Shown in pieces: positions 1 to 9,525 of a stretch of DNA of 64,000 nucleotides (the first letter of the stretch is position 1; each line of letters opens with the position of its first letter). The translations under genes and the position numbers were made by a program. The DNA is taken from positions 1 to 64,000 of the forward strand of contig CAWEBF010000004.1 in NCBI GenBank assembly GCA_963807235.1, given 5' to 3'. The notes under the pieces were generated by a model. The model searched no databases and was not told where the DNA came from. It saw only the letters and a list, made by a program, of their open reading frames with translations. The stretch comes from CAWEBF01 sp963807235. Lineage in GTDB: Bacteria; Acidobacteriota; Vicinamibacteria; Vicinamibacterales; UBA2999.

Positions 1-96
1 CTCGAGCGCCGACTGAGCGTGTGGAAGGGAGACAGTCGCGACAAGCGCGCACGCGCCCGCGACCAGCAATCGCCGGCGGTCACGAATCGTTGGCAT
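1..96 (-). CDS. Exported protein, N-terminus only (runs off window)
   Basis: The first 32 codons of a minus-strand gene starting at an ATG at 96. They encode a signal peptide: basic start (MPTIRDRRR), hydrophobic core (LLVAGACALVATVSL) and a likely cleavage after PHAQ, so the product is probably periplasmic or outer-membrane. The mature protein lies outside the window, so no function can be given. Upstream there is no clear Shine-Dalgarno sequence, only a heptamer repeat array. Confidence 0.7.
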   Translation of the reverse strand, partial: MPTIRDRRRLLVAGACALVATVSLPHAQSALE

Positions 97-115
97 TGTT
101 ACAGATGGTAACTCG

Positions 116-150
116 TTAGTCGTTCGTCGTTAGTCGTTGGTCGTTGGTCG
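116..150. repeat. Heptamer tandem array, TTRGTCG type
   Basis: Five consecutive 7-base units: TTAGTCG, TTCGTCG, TTAGTCG, TTGGTCG, TTGGTCG, followed by a decayed unit. It fills the gap between two minus-strand genes, just upstream of the exported protein that starts at 96. It is one of nine arrays of period 7 in the window, each with its own unit sequence. Confidence 0.85.
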
Positions 151-244
151 TTGAGGGAATCCTGGAGACCGGAAACTGGAGCCAACTGAGTAGGCGCTGG
201 CGCGTTCGAACTGACCCGCACCAGCGCCCACAGACATCCAACCT

Positions 245-748
245 TCAGGGCAGCGGTTCGGCGTCGATGCGCCTGGCCTCGGTAGTACCCTGCGCTGCGA
301 AGATCACGGCGCCGGTGACCGGATCGCTGAACTCGGCCCGGACAACGGAGCTATAAGAATCCCCGGACTGGCTGAGCACGATGCGTTGCCGCAGCTTGTT
401 CAGGAACAGCAGGTTGCCGCTCAGATCGGACACGAGTTGCACGGCCGTTGTGCTGTACGCGCGTCCCCCTTCGTGCACCCATCGGCCGTGAGCGGCGGTG
501 AACGCGGCTCGCGCGTCGACGTTGCCTTGATAGCTCGCCACCAGGGTTCCGCCACGCTCGAATGTAAGCAGCCCCGCGAACGGCGGAATCCCGGGGACGG
601 TCGTGGTTTCGAACCAGCTGCCGACGATTGGAGCGCCGGGGGCCGACGGCATGGCCTGTGGCTCGTCGCTCGCCATGGCGGGCGTCGTTCCCGCGGTAAT
701 CGCCAGAAGTAGAAGGGCCGAGATTCGCATCATCGAACGGCGGTTCAT
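245..748 (-). CDS. Exported protein of unknown function
   Basis: A 167-residue protein. The start at 748 is chosen because AAGGAGG lies 8 bases upstream and because it opens on a signal peptide (MNRRSMMRISALLLLAITAG, cleavage near PAMA-SDE). The mature part is about 140 residues, rich in short beta-type segments with repeated G-x-L/F-x-F patterns (SWFETTTVPGIPPFAGLLTF; GTLVASYQGNVDAR), and has no cysteine pair or catalytic motif that I recognise. Periplasmic or secreted location is inferred. It runs divergently from the kinase gene at 858. Small exported proteins of this type are common and unnamed in acidobacteria. Confidence 0.75.
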   Translation of the reverse strand: MNRRSMMRISALLLLAITAGTTPAMASDEPQAMPSAPGAPIVGSWFETTTVPGIPPFAGLLTFERGGTLVASYQGNVDARAAFTAAHGRWVHEGGRAYSTTAVQLVSDLSGNLLFLNKLRQRIVLSQSGDSYSSVVRAEFSDPVTGAVIFAAQGTTEARRIDAEPLP

Positions 749-857
749 ACATGCCTCCTTGAAGGTTGTCCTATTGCCTGAAGCGGAGAATCCGGCGAGG
801 TCCTCGAAACCGCTGGTCAAAGGCGGGGTGTAGAATCGGCCGGCATCGCCTGGGCTA

Positions 858-3393
858 ATGGACGACATCCAGCGCTGGCACGAGATTTCGCGCATCTTTG
901 CGGAGGCACGGGACGTTCCCGGCCAGGACCGCGGAGAGTTCCTGGCGCGTGCGTGCGCGGGCGACGACGCGCTCCGCGCCGAGGTGGAGGCACTGCTGGC
1001 CGGTGACACCACCGGCGTGTTCCTGCGACCCACGGCAGCCTTGCCGACGCCAGGCGATACCTGGGGCAGCTACCGCATCGAGCGCGAGCTGGGACGCGGC
1101 GGGATGGGGGCCGTATTTCTCGCCTACGACGCCAAGCTCCAGCGGCGAGCGGCCATCAAGACGCTGAATTGGCGGACCGGGGACAAGCTGTCACACCAGC
1201 GGCTGCTGCACGAAGCGCGCAGCGCGGCCGGCCTCAACCATCCTGGCATCTGCACCATTTATGAGGTCGTGGAAGCGGACGGCACTCCATTCATCGCGAT
1301 GGAGTTTGTGGAGGGCACGTCCCTGCGGCGCCTCCTCGACGACGGACCGCTTCCGTTGAGCGACGTGCTGCACTTCGGCACCCTGGCAGCCGATGCTCTC
1401 GCGTACACGCACGATCACAACGTGGTGCACCGCGACTTCAAGGCTGCCAATGTCATGGTGACCACGGCGCGGCAGCTCAAGATCGTCGACTTCGGCCTGG
1501 CCAGACGGGACGATTTGACGTCCACCAGGACACCGTCGTGCCGGCCGGCGTCGCGGCCGGGACCCCGCGAACATGGCGCCCGAGCAGGTGCGGGGCGAGC
1601 CTGCCAATGCACGCACGGACGTGTGGGCGCTCGGCGTCCTGCTGTACGCGATGGTGTCAGGAACGCCCCCGTTCGGTGCATCGACAGCTCCGGAATTGTT
1701 CAGCGCCATTCTGCGAGACGCCCCGACTGCTTTGCCGGCGACCGTGCCGGAACCAGTGAGAGCGGTGATCGAACGGTGCCTGGAGAAGGATCCGGCGCGT
1801 CGATACCAGCGCGCCGAAAACGTGGGCAAGGCACTACGGTCCGCCGAGTCACCCATGCCCAGGCATCGCTTCTCGCGCGGCATTGGACTGGCCGCGGCCG
1901 CCATGGCAGGCGTGACACTGCTCGCCCTTGGCTTGAACATGAATGCTCTGCGGACTCCGCCGCCCAGTGCACCCGCAGGCAGGGCGTTCGACTCGCTGGC
2001 CGTTCTGCCGCTCGAAGACCTCTCCGGCCCCGGCCAGGACTACTTCGCGCCGGGCATGCACGAAGCGCTGATCGTCGGGTTGGGAAAGCTGAGTGGGCTG
2101 CGCCGCGTCATCGCCCGGCCGTCCGTGCTGCGCTACGCGCGGATGGACCGGCCGCTTCGCGAAGTGGCCGCCGAGTTGGGCGTTCAGGCGCTGATCACCG
2201 GAACGGTGCTCCAATCCGGCAACCGCGTACGCGTCACTGCGCAACTGGTGGACCCGGAGACAGAGCGTCAGGTATGGGCCGAGAGCTACGAGCGCGACAT
2301 GCGCGACGTCCTGGCGCTGCAGAACGAGATCGTCGCCGCCATCGCTCGCCAGGTACAGCTGCAGATCTCGCCCGCCGAGCACGCCACCCTGTCCCGGGCA
2401 CGGCAGGTCAACCCCGAGGCCTACCGGGCGTACTTGAAAGGCGTCTTCCAGATCAACACGCTCACGCCCGTGGGCTTCGAGAGGGGCATGGCGCTGATGC
2501 GCGAGGCCGTCGCCCTTGATTCCGACCGAGCCGCTGGCGTATGCCGGACTCGCACGCGGCTACAGCCTGGCCGAAGTGTTCAGTCCCGCGACGGCCCTGG
2601 ATGATGCGCCACGGGCCACGGCCGCGGCTCGCAAGGCACTGGAGCTCGACCCCGAGCTGGCAGAGGCCCACGCCGCGATTGCCACGGCCAAGTTTGCGAA
2701 GGAATGGGACTACGCAGGCGCCGAACAGAGCTACCGGAACGCGCTGCGAATCAATCCGAACTTGGCCGAGACGCACATCAGCTATGCACAGTACCTGAGC
2801 ATCCTCGGCGACGAGGCCGAGGCCATCGCCGAGTGGCAGCGCGGAGTCGAGCTGGATCCGCTGTCGCCGCTCTACGCGGCCTGGTTCTCGGGAGCGTCCT
2901 GGGAGTTCGGCGGATCGACGAGTCCATCAGAGAGGCGCAGAAGGCTTTGGACATCCAGCCCGATTTTCCGGTGGCCCTGTTCGTCAAAGGGCTGGCGCTG
3001 CTCGACAAAGGGCAGCGCAACGAGGCTATCGCGACGCACGAGCGACTGAGGACGAAGTACCCGCAGCAGGGCTTCACATGGAATCTCGCCCGCACCTATG
3101 CGCTTACCGGGCGGGTGGCTGAGGCACGTCGGATGATGGCAGGCGTCCACGCGACTCCGCCCGCGGACCTTCTCCACCCGTGGTTCATCGCCGCTGCCTA
3201 CACGGCACTCGGCGATCGAGACGAGGCGATGAACTGGCTCGAGCGGGCCTACGACCTGAGAGTCGGCTTTCTTCTCAACATCGCACGCGACCGGGCCGCG
3301 GGCTTCGACCTACGGCCGCTCCGGTCGCATCCACGTTTCCGCGCGCTGCTGGAGAAGCTGGATCTGACGCGCACCGGGCGCTCAACGAGCTGA
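858..3393 (+). pseudogene. Ser/Thr protein kinase with TPR sensor domain, frameshifted
   Basis: Read through its frame changes this is a protein of about 845 residues. A soluble kinase domain comes first: glycine loop GRGGMGAVF, VAIK-type lysine in AAIKTLN, catalytic HRDFKAANV, DFGLA and APEQ with DVWALGVLL. Then come one membrane helix (about 1890-1945), a TolB/FlgO-like segment (SLAVLPLEDLS) and TPR repeats. The frame breaks are one base lost near 1520-1550, one lost near 1570, one gained near 2521 and one lost near 2910. Homology resumes at once after each, so either the gene is recently dead or the assembly has indels. It overlaps the ECF sigma gene tail to tail by 12 bases, and kinase/ECF pairs of this kind are typical of acidobacteria. 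All catalytic residues are intact. Confidence 0.8.
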
Positions 3394-3882
3394 CGCGCTC
3401 CCGAGTTCCTGTCTCAACCAGGCGCGCGCCAGACGCCAATCACGTGCAACCGTGTCAGGGGAGACTCGCAGCACTTCCGCGGTCTCTTCAACGGTCAGAC
3501 CACCGAAGTAGCGGAGCTCGACCACACGGACACGCCGCTCGTCCACCTTGGCGAGCCGCTGTAGTGCGGTATCAAGCGCCAGGACATCGATGACATCGGT
3601 GTCCGCCCCAGGGATCCGCGAATCCAGCGTCACGTGGATCGGTCGCGCGCCGCGTTTTGACGCAGCGTTCATGCGGACCAGGTCCACGAGCACCCGCCGC
3701 ATCGTCCGAGTGGCCACCGCGAGAAAATGCAGCCGATCCTGCCAGTGAACGCTGCTGGCTGGCGCGAGCCGGATGAAGGCTTCGTGGACGAGTGCCGTCG
3801 CTTGGATGGCCGCGTCGGCCTTGTCGGCCCGCAGACAGCGGGCGGCGCGACGCTTCAGATCGGCGTACAGAAGAGAGGACAC
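3382..3882 (-). CDS. ECF-type sigma factor (5' end uncertain)
   Basis: Region 2 is seen in ALVHEAFIRL and HFLAVATRTMRRVLVDLVR; region 4 in RVVELRYFGGLTVEETAEVL followed by RVSPDTVARDWRLARAWL, the helix-turn-helix that reads the -35 box. The first available start is a GTG at 3882 (166 residues). Family-like sequence continues upstream in the same frame (DITGLLRAWQGGDDEAYRR, about 3885-3950) to a stop at 3970-3972 with no ATG, GTG or TTG, so the true start is lost or frameshifted. It likely directs stress or nutrient genes in response to the convergent kinase at 858-3393. The upstream boundary coincides exactly with the stop of the patatin-like gene. Confidence 0.8.
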   Translation of the reverse strand: MSSLLYADLKRRAARCLRADKADAAIQATALVHEAFIRLAPASSVHWQDRLHFLAVATRTMRRVLVDLVRMNAASKRGARPIHVTLDSRIPGADTDVIDVLALDTALQRLAKVDERRVRVVELRYFGGLTVEETAEVLRVSPDTVARDWRLARAWLRQELGSASAR

Positions 3883-3969
3883 GCGACGGTACGCCTCGTC
3901 GTCTCCTCCTTGCCACGCCCGTAGTAGGCCCGTGATATCCGAAGCGTGGGAACCGATGGCAGTAGTCCC

Positions 3970-6900
3970 TCAGGCTCGTGCGCGCGGTATCGATCGCACC
4001 AACCCCTCGATGTAGCGCACGGCCTCCGGCAGCGGGAGGCCCTTCGTCCGACAGGCGGCCGTCGGCCACGCTCTCGTCGAAGTTCGGTTGCACCACTTCG
4101 ATGTCGGCGAACTCCGCGTGCTGCAGCGCCTTCAACGAGTCGCGCGCCAGGCCCATCTTGCGGAGATGGTTCTGGATGCGCATGTAGTTGAGGAAGAAGC
4201 GCGAGCCCCCATCGGTACGCAGAAGGTCGCCAATCAGGTATCCCACGTTGAACTGGAGCGGGTTGCCGTCCGAGCTTCGCGGGCTTTCTACGGTGACGAT
4301 CACGGGATACAGGTTCAGCGACTCGTGGCGGGTGGCGCGCAGGAACTTGCCGACGAGCTCTGCCTCCCAGAAGTTCAAGCCCGCCACCTGCTGCCATTCG
4401 GCCTTGGCGGCCTCGATTCCAGCCGCGTCCATGCCCCGCCACACGCCCCCCGACGGCAGCAGCACCGGAGCCGCGGTCGACACGCTGGGCGTGCCCGGAT
4501 ACAGAGCCAGGTGCGATCGGCAGAACCGCTGGAACCGCGGGTCGAACATCGATCCGGTCATCGCCCAGGTGGCGCCCAGCATCCCGGACCAGGCCCAGTG
4601 CTGGAACAGGTTCATCCACCCGCGGTTGTCGATGTGGTCGTGGTACTGGTCCAGGTCGAACTCCAGGAACACGTCCTCCATCAACTGGAGCATCTCGTTG
4701 CAGATGTAGAACCCGGCGCGGCGCTCCTCGGCACTCGGCGGCAGCCAGTAGTTCACGGGCAGCCGGCCCGAGACGCCGCGGAGGCAACAGGGCCGATTCG
4801 GGCGACAAGTCGAACGGCAGGCCGATGAGGCTCGGCATCTCCGGGAACATCTGCTCGTCGAGGAACCGCAGGTCCTTCGAGGCCCGCATCGTGCTCCAGA
4901 TGCGGGTCAAGGCCCCGGAATACCGGTGCATCGCGTTGGGCGGCGACGGGCGCGGGCTTGGCCCACGCCTGGCTCAACCGGGTGAAGAGCTCCAGCTCGT
5001 CGAGCGCGCTGCACCGCCAACGGCCGGCCGGCCATGGTTTCGGCGGCGGTCTCCGCCGCACCCTTGGCGAGCGCCGGCCCAAACACCTCGTGCGCGATGT
5101 GGTGGCCCAGGGCACGGTAACTCTCGAACTGCGATTCGTCGAAGAACTGGTCGTTCGTGCTCTCGTGCGGAAACGCCGGGTGTTCCGCCGCATAGCGCAG
5201 GACGTCGGTGGGCTCGTTGCCCGTCAGCGAGCTCTTGATGTACAGCAGCGTGCCGGCGACGTCCTCGCGCCGTTGGCGGTCGTAGCGAATGCTGCCCACG
5301 GCACAGTGCCACTCGCTCATCGTGCGGTCCGGTCCAGGCCGGATCTTGCTGACGTCGATTTCGATGTCCACGCCGAAGTCCGCGCGGCATTTCTCGATGG
5401 CGTTGCCCAGGTCGCCGAACGTGACCGCGCCGTCCTGGCCGGCGTCGCACGCGATGATGAACCGGCAGCGGCGCCGTACCAGCTCGTAGATGCCGAGGTT
5501 CTCGAAGTGTCCGCCGTCGGAGAGGTACACCCATTCGCGGCGATCGGTGGTCATCCCCAGCAGCTCGTACAGCAACTCGCGCAATGACAACCCGCCCGAC
5601 GGCCGTTCCCACACCTTCGGCCAACGCGGGTTGCGAAGCCACCAGCCCAACCGCACGTTGAAGACCGTCATCAGGAACGTCAACGTGGGCGACGAGTGGT
5701 AGCCCATGTTGGGCGACGCCGCCGCCCCGGACGTGGCCACGGCCATGCCCACCGTGAGGGATCGGTCGTCGCTTGCGTGGGCGGCCGTGGGCGCGTAGGC
5801 GTGCAGCCGCCTCGGCTGGCCGTTCAACGGCATGTCCTCCTGCTCGTCGGTCCGGTACTCGAAGCCGCAGTAGGCCGGCGTGAAGATGAACGACGTGGCC
5901 TTTCGCTGTTGCCAGGCCAGGTTCTGTCCACCCACGAGGTTCAACGCGACGTTGTAGATCGGATAGGGGCGGATCGGGCGGCTCTTCGTCCCGGCTGCGG
6001 GCGCAAGCGGCAGGTCGTCGTCGCTGTCGAAGCCGGTGAACGGATTGGGTGCACGCTTGCGCGACGCGCCCAGATAGCAGCGCACCAGCCGGTTGCGATA
6101 GAGCATGTGGAGGGAGAACTCGTTCAGGTCCACGAGCCACGACACGGCGAGGGCCACCGTGGCCGTACCGACGCACAGGCCGGTCAGCACGGCGAGATCG
6201 ATCCAGCTCGTGTCGAGCGGCGCCACCTGCGCTGCGGTGGCGACGGCAAACGTCTGCAGCGCCATTTCCAGATTCTCGAGGGTCTGGAACGCCTCCAGCC
6301 GGATCGCCTTGTAGATGATGCCGGAGAGGATCAGCAGATACCCGACGACGAACACCACCGGCGCGATGCGGCCGATCCACTCGAGCAGCGCCGGTCCCGC
6401 GCCCGTCGAGGTCCGCTCGCTGCGGCCCACGGCCACGCCGGCGCCGGTCAACGTGGCCCAGAGGCCGCCGGCCACCGCGGTCACCGCGCCCTCATGCGCC
6501 TTGAACCACGGCGACAGGGCGCGAAAGTAGTCCAGCAGATGCGGCCCGGCCAGGGCGATCACGCCGACCACCGTCAGCATCAGCGCGAGGAGCAGCTGCA
6601 CGCCGCCGACGCGCCCCCACCATTCGCGCGTCTCCTCCGACATCCTGCGGCCCGCCAGGCCCAGGTGCGTCGTCACGCACAGGAACAGGCTGGCGACGCC
6701 GAGCGGAAACACGAACAGCGAGACGCGCCACCGGTTGCCGCTGCTGCCGATGAAGTCCAACAGGATCCGGCTGCCGTACACCCACACCGCTGTCCCAATC
6801 ACGCCGGCGATGAGCGCCGTGATCACGAGAACCGTTCCCGCTCGCAGCGCGCGGCGAACGTCCGGTCCGCTGGGGGTGTCGCCGGTGTCGAGCAGCGTGT

Positions 6901-7822
6901 CCTCGCCCGTTGAGGCGGCCTGCCGTGCGGGGCTGCCATAGACGAAGCCCCCCACCAGCCCCACCAACCAGGCAGCCGCGTAGGCCACGGCGCCCGCGAG
7001 CACGAACTGCCAGTCGGTCACGGCCGTGCTGACACCGGCGGCCTGCGCCCAGGTGACGCCGCTGGCGAAGCCGACGGCCAGGAGCGAGGGGATGACCGAG
7101 AACGCGTAGACCGTGGAGGCCTTCAGGTTGGACGTGCCGCTCTTGGTCCACTTGCGGTCGTCGACGGGCCGGGCCATGTTCAGCGTGCCGGTGAACGTCG
7201 GCAGGCTCAGGAGCGCTGCCGCCACGGTCACCACGATGAGGCAGCTGACGATGCCCAGGCTCACATGCCACGACGCCACCGACCAGAACAGGATGGCCAC
7301 CACCCACGGCAGGATCAGCGGGGCCGCCAGCGACAGGCTCAGGATCACGAAGTTCAGGATCAGGTTGCGAACGCTTACGCCCACCGCCGCCCAGGTGTCG
7401 CCGCTGAAGAGGCCGAGCTTGGGTGTCAGATAGTTGCTGAAACCACGCAGGAATCGGACTTCCCGGGACTCGGCCTCCCCGAGGTCCAGGGCCTTGAACC
7501 CGCTGTCGGGCGCGTTTGTAATGAGGGCCTGGAGCCAGCCCCCGATGTACCCGCCGCCCGAAACCGTGGACACGTAGTCCAGGCTGGAGAAGAGGCCGAG
7601 ACGCTTCAGCGCCTGCAGGATCCCCAGACCGAAGGTGGCGCTGCGGATGCCGCCGCCCGACAACGCCAGGCCGACGAGCGGCTCACCGCCGGGCTTGCCC
7701 AGGTGGTTGCGGCGCTCGTCCGCGTGGACCTGCTCGGAGGAAGCTGCTGTCTGTTCGGGCGAAGCGAGGGGCATGAACGAAGTGGCGTAATAGTAAGGTG
7801 CGTTCGGGCGTATTGAACTCAT
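3970..7822 (-). pseudogene. Polytopic patatin-like phospholipase, frameshifted 3' third
   Basis: The N-terminal patatin domain has the oxyanion motif LALSGGGIRSATFG, a nucleophile elbow STVSGGGYIGG (serine, though the usual preceding glycine is not present) and the catalytic aspartate in YLSDGGHFENLG. Between these lie about eight to ten membrane helices, so the hydrolase is split around a membrane region. The frame is intact from the ATG at 7822 to about 5020. After that, conserved-looking sequence continues only with shifts near 5020, 4935, 4785 and 4048, ending PEAVRYIEGLVRSIPRARA with a TGA at 3970-3972. The full product would be about 1,280 residues. Lipid hydrolase activity at the inner membrane is the family expectation. 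The shifts may be decay or assembly error. Confidence 0.7.
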
Positions 7823-7869
7823 CAAGGGCGCAAGCCCCAATTTTCTCGCAAAGATAGCCCTTGATGAGT
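7817..7869 (-). promoter_or_regulatory. 13-bp inverted repeat enclosing a start codon
   Basis: ACTCATCAAGGGC (7817-7829) and GCCCTTGATGAGT (7857-7869) are perfect reverse complements separated by 27 bases. On the minus-strand transcript the second arm contains the ATG (7822) of the patatin-like gene, so a folded leader would bury the start codon in a 13-bp stem. It could act as a translational switch or an RNA thermometer, or it could be the scar of a small mobile sequence. No clear Shine-Dalgarno is present. Confidence 0.6.
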
Positions 7870-8031
7870 CCAGTGTCCTTTGGCGCGCTACGCGCGCTGG
7901 ACCGTTATTCGGGGCGCTGAGGGGCATAGCCTGGGATCGAGCCTCACAACGGTCCGGGCGTGGGGTGCCGCGGCCGGGGTACTCGGTGTAATCTTGTGGG
8001 CCGTTCACAGAAATCTCAGGGAGACCGTCAC

Positions 8032-8838
8032 ATGCACGCACGTTTCGTGGTTCGTTTCCTTCTCGTGGCCGCGCTGGCGGCGATCGTTGCCTCGCCGGCA
8101 TGGGCTCAGGCGCAGGCCGGCACCAAGTTCGAGCCGACGGTGGGTCAGCCGGGGAAGGACGTGGTGTGGGTGCCCACGCCCCAGGCACTCGTGGACCGGA
8201 TGCTCGACATGGCCAAGCTGACGCCGCAGGACTACCACATGGACCTGGGCTCGGGCGACGGCCGCACGGTCATCACCGCGGCCAAGCGCGGCTCGCGCTC
8301 GATGGGCGTGGAATACAACCCCGACATGGTTGACCTGGCCAAGAAGAATGCCGCGGCAGCGGGCGTGGGCGACAAGGCCCAGTTCATTCGCGCCGACATC
8401 TTCGAGACGGACTTTTCGAAGGCGCAGGTGCTCACACTCTTCCTCCTGCCCTCGCTGAATCTGCGGCTGCGCCCCACCATCCTGAACATGGCACCCGGCA
8501 CGCGGGTCGTCTCCAACTCGTTCACGATGGAAGCCTGGGAGGCGGACGAGACGGCGAACGTCGGTGGTGACTGCACCAGTTGGTGCACGGCGCACTTGTG
8601 GATCGTGCCGGCCAAGGTGGCGGGCACGTGGCAGGTGGGGGCGAACCCGCTGACCCTGACGCAGGAGTTCCAGAAGCTCAGCGGCACGCTGGGCACGACG
8701 GCGATCTCCGACGCCAAGATGCGCGGCACCGAGATCACCTTCACGGCCGGCGGCACCAAGTACACCGGCCAGGTGAGTGGCAACTCGATGAAGGGCACGA
8801 CCGCTGCCGGCACGGCCTGGACCGCCACCAAGAAGTAG
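8032..8838 (+). CDS. Exported class I SAM methyltransferase-like protein
   Basis: A 268-residue protein with a signal peptide (MHARFVVRFLLVAALAAIVASPAWAQ) and then a Rossmann methyltransferase fold. Motif I is HMDLGSGDGRTVITAA, followed by an acidic end of strand 2 (GVEYNPDMVDLAKKNA) and RADIFETDFSKAQVLTLFLL. The C-terminal 80 residues are a small beta domain (TGQVSGNSMKGTT). An exported SAM-dependent enzyme is unexpected because SAM is cytoplasmic, yet such proteins recur in acidobacteria; the substrate is unknown. The start is supported by GGGAG about 10 bases upstream and a TAATCT -10 candidate at 7989-7994. Confidence 0.75.
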   Translation: MHARFVVRFLLVAALAAIVASPAWAQAQAGTKFEPTVGQPGKDVVWVPTPQALVDRMLDMAKLTPQDYHMDLGSGDGRTVITAAKRGSRSMGVEYNPDMVDLAKKNAAAAGVGDKAQFIRADIFETDFSKAQVLTLFLLPSLNLRLRPTILNMAPGTRVVSNSFTMEAWEADETANVGGDCTSWCTAHLWIVPAKVAGTWQVGANPLTLTQEFQKLSGTLGTTAISDAKMRGTEITFTAGGTKYTGQVSGNSMKGTTAAGTAWTATKK

Positions 8839-8849
8839 CGATTGCAGAA

Positions 8850-8904
8850 GCCCGGCCCCATTTACGCTTTCGTAATTCAACGCGTTTGGGGTCGGGCCTA
8901 ATTC
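8850..8904 (+). repeat. REP-like element, copy A
   Basis: Contains TTCGTAATT (8869-8877) and the core TTTGGGGTCGGGCCTAATT (8885-8903). An upstream arm GCCCGGCCCCA (8850-8860) pairs with TGGGGTCGGGC (8887-8897) through one G-U pair, giving an 11-bp stem that may also end transcription from the preceding gene. It sits immediately 5' of the ATG at 8909. Copies B and C lie at 11849-11916 and 31689-31725. The core resembles GGGGTCnGACCCC-type REP sequences that are mobilised by REP-associated tyrosine transposases. Confidence 0.7.
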
Positions 8905-8908
8905 CTCG

Positions 8909-9505
8909 ATGACGCTGCTGGCCCTGCTGGCCGCCCTCCTGCAGGCATCGCCACCGAGCCCGGCGCCGAGAATCGCCTCCGATCTGCGCGTCGGCATGCA
9001 GCTGGTCTACGGCTCCCAGGGTCAGTCGCAGCCGCCGTGGATCGTCGAGGCGGTGCAGGCCGCGGCACCGCTCAAGGTTGGCGCCGATTGCGCGCGCGTC
9101 TCGATTCGCCGCCAGCCGGCCCCCGCGCCACCTGACGACGCCCGCTTGTGCGTCGAAGCCGGCGTGCTGCACGCGATGGATCCCAAAACCAACAACTGGC
9201 AGCCGCAGCGCCCGATTGGACCGAACATGTCGCTCGTGCTCGCGCGCGGCAACGCCGGCTCGGTCCGCTACGAAACCGGCTCGACGGCGCAGGCCACCAT
9301 CGGCTCGCTGCGCCTCCATGTCGTCGAGACCGTGGTCACAACGCTCGACGCGTCCGGCACCGCCATCCGGCGCCTCAGAGAGCGCTACGCCGTGTCGCTC
9401 ACGACCGCCCTCGGCGGCACGTTCGAAGTGCCCGATCCGGCGGTGGCCGGTGGATGGCGCGCGCAGCAGGTCTTCGAGCTGGTCGAGATTCGCCTCCCGC
9501 AGTAG
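8909..9505 (+). CDS. Protein of unknown function, probably exported
   Basis: 198 residues beginning with a short hydrophobic segment (MTLLALLAALLQASPPSPAP) that may be a weak signal peptide. The rest is soluble, mostly beta-strand in character, with two cysteines (GADCARVS, ARLCVEAG) that could form a disulfide. No catalytic motif is recognisable. The ATG at 8909 follows directly on REP-like copy A and has no Shine-Dalgarno sequence. The stop is 20 bases before the symporter gene, so the two are probably co-transcribed. Confidence 0.65.
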   Translation: MTLLALLAALLQASPPSPAPRIASDLRVGMQLVYGSQGQSQPPWIVEAVQAAAPLKVGADCARVSIRRQPAPAPPDDARLCVEAGVLHAMDPKTNNWQPQRPIGPNMSLVLARGNAGSVRYETGSTAQATIGSLRLHVVETVVTTLDASGTAIRRLRERYAVSLTTALGGTFEVPDPAVAGGWRAQQVFELVEIRLPQ

Positions 9506-9525
9506 GCCGGGCGCACCCGCCTCAC

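Noticed and set aside
7823..8188. Extension of the patatin-like protein to an upstream start at 8188
   Set aside because: The added 122 residues are Arg/Pro-rich and overlap the start of the exported methyltransferase-like gene; family similarity begins after the ATG at 7822.
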